From: an uncultured Ruminococcus sp.
GTDB taxonomy: Bacteria; Bacillota; Clostridia; Oscillospirales; Acutalibacteraceae
NCBI GenBank assembly: GCA_945632055.1
Contig: CALZCU010000064.1
Span: 1 to 6,297, forward strand
Direction of reading: 5' to 3'
DNA length: 6,297 nucleotides
Within the stretch, counting starts at the first letter, position 1. Each line of letters begins with the position of its first letter. The notes below the pieces were generated by a model. That model was not told the origin of the DNA. It saw only the letters and a list, made by a program, of their open reading frames with translations, and made no database searches. The translations under genes and the position numbers were made by a program. Positions 1 to 6,027 of the stretch are shown here, in pieces.

Positions 1-68
1 GTAAGGCTTGCCTTAATCTGGTCATCCTTTTCCTCGCCGAGTGAAAAAATCATTGTCTTATCCAACAT
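1..68 (-). CDS. IreB-family (DUF965) regulatory phosphoprotein, N-terminal fragment
   Basis: Only the first 22 codons lie in the window; the gene continues past the left edge. The start is the ATG at 68-66 (minus strand), preceded by a strong AGGAGGTG Shine-Dalgarno at 83-76 with 7 nt spacing and by a consensus-like promoter, so a real gene start is well supported. The visible protein begins MLDKTMIFSLGEEKDDQ. Its D-x-T-x-x-F opening followed by an acidic stretch matches what I recall of IreB proteins (about 80-90 residues), small cytoplasmic Firmicute proteins. In Enterococcus faecalis, IreB is phosphorylated on N-terminal threonines by the Ser/Thr kinase IreK and affects cephalosporin resistance. 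Thr5 here lines up with one of those threonines. The family call rests on a short fragment and on memory of the family. A different small protein with a similar start is possible. Confidence 0.62.
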   Translation of the reverse strand, partial: MLDKTMIFSLGEEKDDQIKASL

Positions 69-75
69 ACTGAAA

Positions 76-83
76 CACCTCCT
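76..83 (-). promoter_or_regulatory. Strong ribosome binding site of the leftward gene
   Basis: Read on the minus strand this is AGGAGGTG, a near-perfect anti-16S match, 7 nt before the ATG at 68-66. It fixes the start of the truncated leftward gene. The predicted transcription start (about position 85) lies only a couple of bases upstream, so the mRNA would have a very short leader. Confidence 0.85.
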
Positions 84-91
84 ATTCGTCT

Positions 92-120
92 ATTATAATA
101 TATTCAAAAAGAAATTTCAA
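92..120 (-). promoter_or_regulatory. Sigma-70/SigA-type promoter for the leftward IreB-like gene
   Basis: On the minus strand there is a -35 TTGAAA (120-115), a 17-nt spacer, and a perfect -10 TATAAT (97-92). Transcription would begin near position 85, just ahead of the Shine-Dalgarno at 83-76. Directly upstream of the -35 lies a pure A/T inverted repeat that could act as an UP element. The near-consensus hexamers with ideal spacing suggest strong constitutive expression. This is a prediction from sequence only. Confidence 0.75.
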
Positions 121-123
121 GCA

Positions 124-144
124 TTTTTATTATAATAATAAAAA
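124..144. repeat. Perfect pure-A/T inverted repeat between divergent promoters
   Basis: Two 10-nt arms, TTTTTATTAT (124-133) and ATAATAAAAA (135-144), are exact reverse complements around a single central A at 134. The element starts 3 nt beyond the -35 of the leftward promoter and lies about 70 nt upstream of the alr -35. It could be an UP element, a bent-DNA segment or an operator. It could also be a chance product of very AT-rich DNA. It is unlikely to be a terminator because it has no G/C stem. Confidence 0.55.
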
Positions 145-215
145 CTATTATCAGAAATTCCGTTTACAGGCGAAAAATTAGCTTCAAAAAGATTTGTATT
201 AAATAAGCATTTTTG

Positions 216-244
216 TTGATTTAACAGTGCAAAAGTTATATAAT
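216..244 (+). promoter_or_regulatory. Sigma-70/SigA-type promoter for the alr-polA operon
   Basis: A -35 TTGATT (216-221) and a perfect -10 TATAAT (239-244) are separated by 17 nt. The predicted transcription start is near position 251, giving a leader of roughly 28 nt before the alr ATG at 279. No other good promoter is visible before tsaD ends, so this one probably drives the whole rightward block. It is a sequence-only prediction. Confidence 0.7.
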
Positions 245-278
245 TAGATAAGATATTTTGTCGGACAGAGGTTTGAAT

Positions 279-1457
279 ATGAAATTTGTAAAAAGGACTT
301 GGGCTGAAATTTCGCTTGACGCCATTGTTCATAATTATAACGAGATTAAAAATAAGGTGGGCGGCAAATCAAAAATCTGCTGTGTAATCAAGGCTGACGG
401 CTACGGCCACGGAGCGGCTGAGCTTGCGCATATATATGAAAAGCTCGGCGCAGATTTCTTTGCTGTTTCAAACATTGACGAGGGCATAGAAATAAGAAAC
501 TCAGGCTGTGCTCTGCCGATTGTGATTTTAGGCTACACACCCGTTGAGGACGCAGGCAGGCTTTCGCAATACAATATTTCTCAGGCGGTTTTTTCGCTTG
601 AATATGCAAAGGCTTTGTCACAGGTATGTGCAAAAAGCGGATGTACCTGCAAAATTCACATTAAGATTGACACCGGAATGAGCCGTATCGGCTTTATGTG
701 TCAGGAATTTCCAAGAGATGATTATTCTATTAAAGAAATATGTGAAGCCTGCAAGCTCCCGAATTTACAGCTTGAGGGCTTGTTTACTCACTTCTGTGTG
801 TCTGATGAGGACGCAGACGGCAGGGAGTTTACGCATAAGCAATATAAAAATTTCAGCTATGTAAGGGAAGGACTTGAGAAAAACGGAATTGCTGTTCCGA
901 TATGCCACTGCTCAAACAGCGGTGCAATTGAGGATTATCCCGATACCTACTGCGATATGGTTCGTGCAGGAATAATTCTTTACGGTCTTGCTCCGTCCGA
1001 TAAGCTTTGCGGCAGACTAAACCTTGTTCCTGCAATGACCTTGAAAACCTCGGTTGCCTATGTAAAGGAGCTTAAAAAGGGAGCTGATATTTCATACGGA
1101 AGAACATTTACAGCCGAGCACGATATGAAAATCGCAACTGTGCCGATAGGCTATGCAGACGGATATATCCGCAGTAACGCAGAAAAAGGATATATGCTCG
1201 TGAACGGAAAGAAAGCGAAAATTGTGGGCAGAATATGTATGGATCAGACTATGCTCGATGTTACCGACATTGACGGAGTAAAAACAGGCGACGAGGTTAT
1301 TGTGTTCGGAACGGGCGAGGACGGTGCGCCGACTGCTGATATCATTGCAGAAAACACAGGCACAATCAATTACGAGGTTGTCTGTCTTGTCGGAAAGCGT
1401 GTTCCGAGAGTTTACTATAAAAACGGAATTGTAACGGATGTGATGTATAAGCTATGA
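279..1457 (+). CDS. alr: Alanine racemase (PLP-dependent)
   Basis: This cytoplasmic enzyme interconverts L- and D-alanine and supplies D-Ala for peptidoglycan. The 392-residue length fits the family (about 370-390). The N-terminal TIM barrel carries the PLP lysine K38 in VIKADGYGHGA, with Y42 close by. DTGMSRIGF (131-139) holds R136, GLFTHF (167-172) holds H171, and CSNSGA (211-216) with VRAGIILYG (228-236, R229) contacts the cofactor. The C-terminal beta domain has the second catalytic base Y273 in ISYGRTFTA, the CMDQ loop at 320-323, and INYEV (363-367) at the active-site entrance. All key residues are present, so it should be active. The ATG at 279 is chosen because AGAGGT (267-272) sits 6 nt upstream. 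An in-frame TTG at 258 would add seven residues but has no ribosome site and lies almost on the predicted transcription start. The stop codon overlaps the polA start as ATGA. Confidence 0.97.
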   Translation: MKFVKRTWAEISLDAIVHNYNEIKNKVGGKSKICCVIKADGYGHGAAELAHIYEKLGADFFAVSNIDEGIEIRNSGCALPIVILGYTPVEDAGRLSQYNISQAVFSLEYAKALSQVCAKSGCTCKIHIKIDTGMSRIGFMCQEFPRDDYSIKEICEACKLPNLQLEGLFTHFCVSDEDADGREFTHKQYKNFSYVREGLEKNGIAVPICHCSNSGAIEDYPDTYCDMVRAGIILYGLAPSDKLCGRLNLVPAMTLKTSVAYVKELKKGADISYGRTFTAEHDMKIATVPIGYADGYIRSNAEKGYMLVNGKKAKIVGRICMDQTMLDVTDIDGVKTGDEVIVFGTGEDGAPTADIIAENTGTINYEVVCLVGKRVPRVYYKNGIVTDVMYKL

Positions 1458-4018
1458 GATTACTTGTTATTGACGGAAACAGTATTGTAAACCGTGCGTT
1501 TTACGGAATAAGACCGCTCACAACAAAGGACGGTCAGTTTACCAATGCGATTTACGGTTTTCTTACAATGCTTTCAAAGATAAAAAATGAAGAAAATCCC
1601 GATGCGGTTGCGATTGCCTTTGACCTCAAGGCTCCCACCTTCCGCCACAAGGCTTATTCTGGCTATAAGGCTACAAGAAAGGGTATGCCGCAGGAGCTTG
1701 CATCACAAATGGCACCGCTAAAGGAGCTTTTAACGCTTTTAGGCTACAAAATTGTGACCTGCGAGGGATATGAGGCTGACGATATTCTGGGAACATTCGC
1801 TTCAGCCTGTGAAAAAAGCGGTGACGAGTGCGTAATTGCAACAGGTGACCGTGACAGCCTGCAGCTTGTATCGGAAAAAACGAGTGTTCACCTCTGCACA
1901 AATAAGGACGATATACTCTACACTCCCGATAAAATAATGGAGGACTACGGAGTTACTCCTGCAGGGCTTATTGAAATCAAGGCAATTCAGGGCGACAGCT
2001 CCGACAATATTCCCGGTGTTGCAGGAATCGGCCCGAAGGGCGCAGGAGAGCTTATCAAAAAATACCATACTGTTGAGTACATCTATGACCATATTGATGA
2101 GCTTGAAATCAAGGACGGTGTTCGCAGCAAGCTGAAAAACTCAAAGGAAAACGCTCTTTTAAGCCGTATGCTGGGCGAAATCTGCCGCACAGCTCCGATT
2201 GATACAGATGTAAAAAAATATGTTGTTGATATGCAAAAGACTTCCGAATGTGCAAGGTATATGGCTAAGCTTGAGCTTTTTTCTCTTATAGAAAAATTCG
2301 GATTAAATGACGCTCCCGTTCAGTCTGAAAACAGGGAGGAAACAAAAAGGCTTGAAATTATGACGGATTTTGACAGCAAAATTCTTTTAGAGAATATTAT
2401 TAAGGATAGAAAGCTGTATTTCTACGCTGATTTTGCTGATAATGAATTAAAATCCCTTGCTATGCTTTATGACGGCAAAATTTATTTGTCCTCGGACGCT
2501 GAATTGTTTGAAGAAATACTGAAAAATACAAATATAGAAAAATACACGAGAAATTCAAAAGCCTTGTTTGCATACGCAGACAGAAGTGGCTTTGAAGTAA
2601 AATCCCTCGTTTTTGACGCAGAGCTTGCCGCATATCTGCTTGAGCCGTCCTCAAAGGATTACTCGGACGAAAACCTCTGCAAACTCAACGAAATAAGCCT
2701 GCCTGTTGCAGAGAACGATGATTATGCCGTTTACAGACCGCTTGCAGTCTACGATTTGCTTTGTGAAAGGCTGAACGGCGAAATTAAGGCAAATGAGCAG
2801 GAAAAATTACTCTGCGATGTTGAAATTCCGCTTGCAAATGTGCTTGCAAAGATGGAAAATATCGGCTTTGATGTTGACAGACAGGGAATAGAGGACTACG
2901 GAAAAAATCTGTCAGCACAGCTTAAAAGCCTTGAAGAGTCGATTTATCAGAGCGCAGGAACGGAATTTAACATAAATTCTCCAAAACAGCTCGGAAAGGT
3001 GCTGTTTGAGGATCTTGGCTTGCCGTGTAAGAAAAAGACTAAAAGCGGCTACAGCACCAATGCCGAAGTGCTCGAAGGTCTGCGATATGAACACCCTGTT
3101 GTTGAAATGGTGCTTAACTACCGCACTCTTGCAAAGCTAAATTCCACCTATTGCGAGGGACTTTTAAAGGTTATCGCCGATGACGGCAGAATCCACTCGA
3201 GCTTTAATCAGACTGAAACTCGCACAGGCAGAATCAGCTCCACCGAGCCGAATCTCCAAAACATTCCCGTAAGAACCGAGCTTGGCAGAGAAATGAGAAG
3301 ATTTTTCTGTGCAAAAGAGGGTTGGGTGCTTGTTGACGCCGACTATTCACAGATTGAGCTGAGGGTGCTTGCCCACATTGCACAGGACAAAAATATGGTA
3401 GAAGCCTTCAGAAGCAACGAGGATATTCACGCAATAACGGCTTCGCAGGTGTTCAATATGCCTCTTGATATGGTAACTCCGATAATGCGAAGCAGAGCAA
3501 AGGCTGTCAACTTCGGAATCGTCTACGGTATCGGTGCGTTTTCGCTTGCAAAGGACATCGGTGTAAGCAACAAGGAGGCCTCGCAGTATATAAAGAGTTA
3601 CCTTGCTCACTACAGCGGTGTTGACGAATATATGAAAAATGTTGTGGAAAAGGCAAAGCAGGACGGCTTTGTTGAAACAATGTTCGGCAGAAGAAGATAC
3701 CTTCCTGAGCTGACATCGGGCAAGCATATGCTCAGAGCCTTCGGAGAGCGTGTTGCAAGAAATATGCCCATTCAGGGCACAGCCGCAGACATAATCAAAA
3801 TTGCAATGATAAAGGTCAATGAACGAATAAAACGAGAAGGCTTGAAGGCAAGGCTGATTTTACAGGTTCACGATGAACTGATAGTAGAAGCTCCCCTTGA
3901 AGAGAGCAGCCAGGTTGCGGCTCTTTTGCAGGAGGAAATGGAAAATGCCGTTGCGCTCGATGTTCCGCTTACGGCAGATGCGGCGATAGGAAAGACTTGG
4001 TATGATGCAAAAGGATAA
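1454..4018 (+). CDS. polA: DNA polymerase I, proofreading site degenerate
   Basis: This is a repair and Okazaki-fragment polymerase with a 5'-3' exonuclease, 854 residues (family about 830-930). The 5' nuclease (roughly 1-290) has D7 in VIDGNS, YEADDILGT (106-114), TGDRDS (130-135), GDSSDNIPG (180-188) and a helix-hairpin-helix at 188-197. The polymerase domain (roughly 450-854) has TRTGRISSTEPNLQNIP (589-605), motif A DADYSQIELR (628-637, metal ligand D628), motif B R679/K683/F687/Y691 in the O-helix, GRRRYLPEL (745-753), and motif C QVHDELIVE (804-812, D807 and E808). All catalytic residues are intact. The middle 3'-5' exonuclease-like domain (roughly 300-440) lacks the acidic D-x-E motif near 321-331 and has R428 where the third metal-binding Asp belongs, so proofreading is probably absent, as in Bacillus stearothermophilus and Taq enzymes. 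It begins inside the alr stop (ATGA) with only a weak ribosome site, which suggests coupled translation. Confidence 0.97.
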   Translation: MRLLVIDGNSIVNRAFYGIRPLTTKDGQFTNAIYGFLTMLSKIKNEENPDAVAIAFDLKAPTFRHKAYSGYKATRKGMPQELASQMAPLKELLTLLGYKIVTCEGYEADDILGTFASACEKSGDECVIATGDRDSLQLVSEKTSVHLCTNKDDILYTPDKIMEDYGVTPAGLIEIKAIQGDSSDNIPGVAGIGPKGAGELIKKYHTVEYIYDHIDELEIKDGVRSKLKNSKENALLSRMLGEICRTAPIDTDVKKYVVDMQKTSECARYMAKLELFSLIEKFGLNDAPVQSENREETKRLEIMTDFDSKILLENIIKDRKLYFYADFADNELKSLAMLYDGKIYLSSDAELFEEILKNTNIEKYTRNSKALFAYADRSGFEVKSLVFDAELAAYLLEPSSKDYSDENLCKLNEISLPVAENDDYAVYRPLAVYDLLCERLNGEIKANEQEKLLCDVEIPLANVLAKMENIGFDVDRQGIEDYGKNLSAQLKSLEESIYQSAGTEFNINSPKQLGKVLFEDLGLPCKKKTKSGYSTNAEVLEGLRYEHPVVEMVLNYRTLAKLNSTYCEGLLKVIADDGRIHSSFNQTETRTGRISSTEPNLQNIPVRTELGREMRRFFCAKEGWVLVDADYSQIELRVLAHIAQDKNMVEAFRSNEDIHAITASQVFNMPLDMVTPIMRSRAKAVNFGIVYGIGAFSLAKDIGVSNKEASQYIKSYLAHYSGVDEYMKNVVEKAKQDGFVETMFGRRRYLPELTSGKHMLRAFGERVARNMPIQGTAADIIKIAMIKVNERIKREGLKARLILQVHDELIVEAPLEESSQVAALLQEEMENAVALDVPLTADAAIGKTWYDAKG

Positions 4019-4439
4019 AAAATATATAGCGTTTGTCTGCACAGGCAATACCTGCCGAAGTCCGATGGCAGAGGGGATTTTCAACAGCCTTGCAGAGGAA
4101 AAGGGAATGGAAGTTAAAGCCGAAAGCTTCGGAATTTCAACAGTTTCAGGCTTGCCTGCATCGGAAAACTCCGTCACAGCCTGCGCTGAAATCGGAGTGG
4201 ATATTTCAAATCTCAGGTCAACCTCTGTTCAGGAAGCTGAGATTGAAAAGTTCGATAAATTTTATTGTATGTCGGAGAGCCATAAACGGATTCTCTCGGA
4301 ATATTTCTTCGTTCCCTGCGATAAGATAAGCGTTTTGAATGTAACAGACCCCTACGGCGGCAATCTGTTTGTATACAGAGAATGTCGTGATGAGATTTAT
4401 AATTCTGTTAAGGAAATAATTGAAACCTATGAGAATTGA
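4002..4439 (+). CDS. Low-molecular-weight protein phosphatase, YwlE-like, probable protein-arginine phosphatase
   Basis: This 145-residue cytoplasmic LMW-PTP fold protein has the P-loop C-x5-R at 13-19 (CTGNTCRS: nucleophile C13, R19) near the N-terminus and the general acid in DPYGG (D116) near the C-terminus, the standard family layout. The P-loop reads C-T-G-N-T-C-R. Thr17 matches the threonine (Thr11) that in Bacillus subtilis YwlE favours phosphoarginine, whereas phosphotyrosine enzymes usually have isoleucine there (C-L-G-N-I-C-R). C18 matches the second YwlE cysteine, which can form a disulfide with the nucleophile under oxidation. Substrate choice is inferred; tyrosine phosphatase activity remains possible. 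The gene starts 17 nt inside the end of polA. AGGAAAG (3988-3994) serves the ATG at 4002, and an adjacent ATG at 4005 is an alternative. Its 3' end overlaps rimI by 11 nt. Confidence 0.92.
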   Translation: MMQKDKKYIAFVCTGNTCRSPMAEGIFNSLAEEKGMEVKAESFGISTVSGLPASENSVTACAEIGVDISNLRSTSVQEAEIEKFDKFYCMSESHKRILSEYFFVPCDKISVLNVTDPYGGNLFVYRECRDEIYNSVKEIIETYEN

Positions 4440-4872
4440 AAAAATGACCGAAAAGCACCTTGAAGGTGTATATATAATAGAAACCGAATGTTTCTCCCAC
4501 CCTTGGTCAAAGCAAAGCCTTGAAAATGAGCTTAATAACGAAACCTCACACTTTTTTGTTGCAGTTGAGGAGGGTGAGGTTATCGGCTACATAGGAATGA
4601 GTGCGGTAATTGACGAGGGTTACATTTTTAATGTCGCAGTTCGTGAGAATTTCCGCAAAAAGGGAGTTGCAACGGCTCTGATAAATGAGCTTGTAACCTT
4701 CGGAAAGAAAAATAATTTCAGCTTTATCACCTTAGAGGTCAGAGAAAGCAACGAGCCTGCAAAGTCCCTTTACTCAAAATTCGGCTTCATTAAGGCAGGA
4801 GAAAGAAAAAACTACTATTCATCTCCCACCGAAAACGCAATACTAATGACAAAATTCTTTAGCAACCAATGA
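4429..4872 (+). CDS. rimI: RimI-type protein N-acetyltransferase (GNAT)
   Basis: This is a GNAT-fold acetyl-CoA-dependent transferase of 147 residues, the usual RimI size. RimI acetylates the N-terminal alanine of ribosomal protein bS18 and probably other N-termini or lysines. The N-terminal region has the family-typical ECFSHPWS (20-27). Motif A is FNVAVRENFRKKGVATAL (67-84), with the acetyl-CoA pyrophosphate loop R76-K-K-G-V-A81. LEVRESN (102-108) carries the catalytic glutamate E103, Y115 is the family's proton-donating tyrosine, and ERKNYY (125-130) follows. All are intact. Start choice is uncertain. ATG 4429 gives a typical N-terminus but its nearest purine site (AAGGA, 4410-4414) is 14 nt away. 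An in-frame TTG at 4420 has ideal spacing from that site and would add three residues. The gene overlaps the phosphatase gene upstream and sits 17 nt before tsaD, its common neighbour. Confidence 0.92.
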   Translation: MRIEKMTEKHLEGVYIIETECFSHPWSKQSLENELNNETSHFFVAVEEGEVIGYIGMSAVIDEGYIFNVAVRENFRKKGVATALINELVTFGKKNNFSFITLEVRESNEPAKSLYSKFGFIKAGERKNYYSSPTENAILMTKFFSNQ

Positions 4873-4889
4873 TTTGAAAGGATAATAAA

Positions 4890-5894
4890 ATGAAAATACT
4901 CGCAATTGAATCCTCTTGTGATGAAACAGCCGCCGCAGTAGTTGAGAACGGCAGAAAGGTTCTCTCCTCGGTGGTGGCATCTCAGGTTGAGGAGCACAAG
5001 CTCTACGGCGGAGTAGTGCCGGAAATAGCCTCACGCCGTCACGCAGAAGCCATAGTACCTGTTGTAAGACAGGCTCTTGATGATGCAGATGTTATCCTCA
5101 AGGATATTGATGCAATAGCTGTTACATACGCTCCGGGGCTCATCGGCGCACTGCTTGTCGGAGTGAATTTTGCCAAGGGACTGTCGCTTTCAACAGGCAT
5201 ACCGCTTGTTCCTACGCATCACCTGCGCTCGCACATCGCTTCAAACTATATTTCTAATCAGGAATTAAAACCGCCGTTTCTATGTCTTGTAGTATCGGGC
5301 GGCCACAGCCATATTGTAATGGTTGAGGATTATACAAAAATGAAAATCATCGGCAGAACCCGTGACGATGCGGCAGGAGAAGCCTTTGACAAGGCGGCTC
5401 GCACAATGGGAATGTCCTATCCCGGAGGAATTGAGCTTGACAGAGTTGCCGAGGGCGGCAATCCTCTTGCCTTCAAGCTCCCCCGACCTGTTGTTCACGA
5501 CGCACCCTACGATTTCAGCTTTTCGGGGCTTAAGACAGCCGTAATCAACCTTATCCATAATTCTGCGCAGAAGGGTGTGGAAATAAACAAGGCAGATGTC
5601 TGCGCTTCATTCCGATATGCTGTTGTGGACTGCCTTACAACAAATTTCCTTAGGGCGGCAAAGGACTTGAATGTTAATAAGCTCGTCATTGCAGGCGGAG
5701 TTTCGGCGAATTCTCTCCTCAGAAAAACGCTTGCTGATGAATGTGCAAGGCTCGGCTGTGAATTTTATATGCCCGACAAGTCGCTCTGCGGTGACAATGC
5801 GGCAATGGTCGGCTCACAGGGCTACTATGAATTTATCAGCGGCAATGTTGCCGATACCGACCTCAACGCTTTTGCTACGATGAGCATAGAATAA
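4890..5894 (+). CDS. tsaD: tRNA N6-adenosine threonylcarbamoyltransferase TsaD
   Basis: This 334-residue Kae1/YgjD-family enzyme (family about 335-345) transfers threonylcarbamoyl to A37 of ANN-decoding tRNAs, with TsaB and TsaE, after TsaC makes threonylcarbamoyl-AMP. The ASKHA ATPase fold starts with IESSCDETAAAVV (6-18). GGVVPEIASRRH (40-51) is the family signature stretch. H111 and H115 in THHLRSH bind metal, SGGHS (136-140) is a phosphate loop, GEAFDKAAR (163-171) and FSGLKTAV (211-218) follow, AGGVSANSLLR (268-278) is the second nucleotide motif, and D302 in GDNAAMV is the third metal ligand. All are present. The ATG is supported by AAAGGA (4877-4882) with 7 nt spacing. It is the last gene of the packed block. 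The older label O-sialoglycoprotein endopeptidase (gcp) refers to the same family. Confidence 0.97.
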   Translation: MKILAIESSCDETAAAVVENGRKVLSSVVASQVEEHKLYGGVVPEIASRRHAEAIVPVVRQALDDADVILKDIDAIAVTYAPGLIGALLVGVNFAKGLSLSTGIPLVPTHHLRSHIASNYISNQELKPPFLCLVVSGGHSHIVMVEDYTKMKIIGRTRDDAAGEAFDKAARTMGMSYPGGIELDRVAEGGNPLAFKLPRPVVHDAPYDFSFSGLKTAVINLIHNSAQKGVEINKADVCASFRYAVVDCLTTNFLRAAKDLNVNKLVIAGGVSANSLLRKTLADECARLGCEFYMPDKSLCGDNAAMVGSQGYYEFISGNVADTDLNAFATMSIE

Positions 5895-5904
5895 ATATAA
5901 AAAT

Positions 5905-5921
5905 TGTCGAGTGCCTCGACA
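5905..5921 (+). other. Perfect 7-bp hairpin after tsaD
   Basis: TGTCGAG (5905-5911) and CTCGACA (5915-5921) are exact reverse complements with a TGC loop. The hairpin begins 10 nt after the tsaD stop. It is not followed by a run of T, so it is not a canonical intrinsic terminator. It may be a weak or factor-dependent end of the operon, an mRNA-stabilising stem, or part of a longer fold in the 133-nt gap. Confidence 0.5.
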
Positions 5922-6027
5922 CGCAATTCGAGCAGATAGGTTGATACTTTCAAAACTTCTTTGCCCGACTGTTTTCGAGCAATTTCCTATGAAGTAAAAT
6001 AAAAATAAATTGAAAAGGATGTTTATT

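Larger units (their letters stand above)
279..5894 (+). other. Predicted operon alr-polA-phosphatase-rimI-tsaD
   Basis: Five same-strand genes are joined by overlaps of 4 nt (alr/polA), 17 nt (polA/phosphatase) and 11 nt (phosphatase/rimI), then a 17-nt gap (rimI/tsaD). There is no room for terminators or standard promoters between them. The only clear upstream promoter is at 216-244. Co-transcription and partial translational coupling are inferred. An internal promoter inside a coding region cannot be excluded. Confidence 0.75.

Noticed and set aside
124..144. Bidirectional terminator
   Set aside because: The inverted repeat is pure A/T with no G/C-rich stem and sits between divergent promoters, where no transcript should be ending.
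258..278. Upstream TTG start for alr that would add seven residues
   Set aside because: There is no ribosome site before 258 and it lies only a few bases from the predicted transcription start. ATG 279 has AGAGGT at good spacing and gives the usual alanine racemase N-terminus.
117..332. 71-codon minus-strand open frame across the alr promoter and start
   Set aside because: It is antisense to the alr start, has no Shine-Dalgarno, runs through low-complexity AT DNA and gives no recognisable protein.
3347..3727. 126-codon minus-strand open frame inside polA
   Set aside because: It lies opposite the most conserved polymerase motifs (A and B), has no ribosome site or recognisable domain, and is a shadow of polA.
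3860..4177. 105-codon minus-strand open frame across the polA/phosphatase junction
   Set aside because: It is antisense to two well-supported genes and has no recognisable content.
4033..4329. 98-codon plus-strand open frame inside the phosphatase gene
   Set aside because: It is an alternate frame of a clear LMW-PTP gene with no family resemblance, so it is a shadow.
5905..5921. Rho-independent terminator for tsaD
   Set aside because: The stem is perfect but short (7 bp), and the following bases (CGCAATTCG) contain no T-tract, so it is listed only as a hairpin.
5972..6000. Promoter for the cyclophilin gene
   Set aside because: TAAAAT (5995-6000) could be a -10, but nothing resembling TTGACA lies 16-18 nt upstream, so it is too weak to list.
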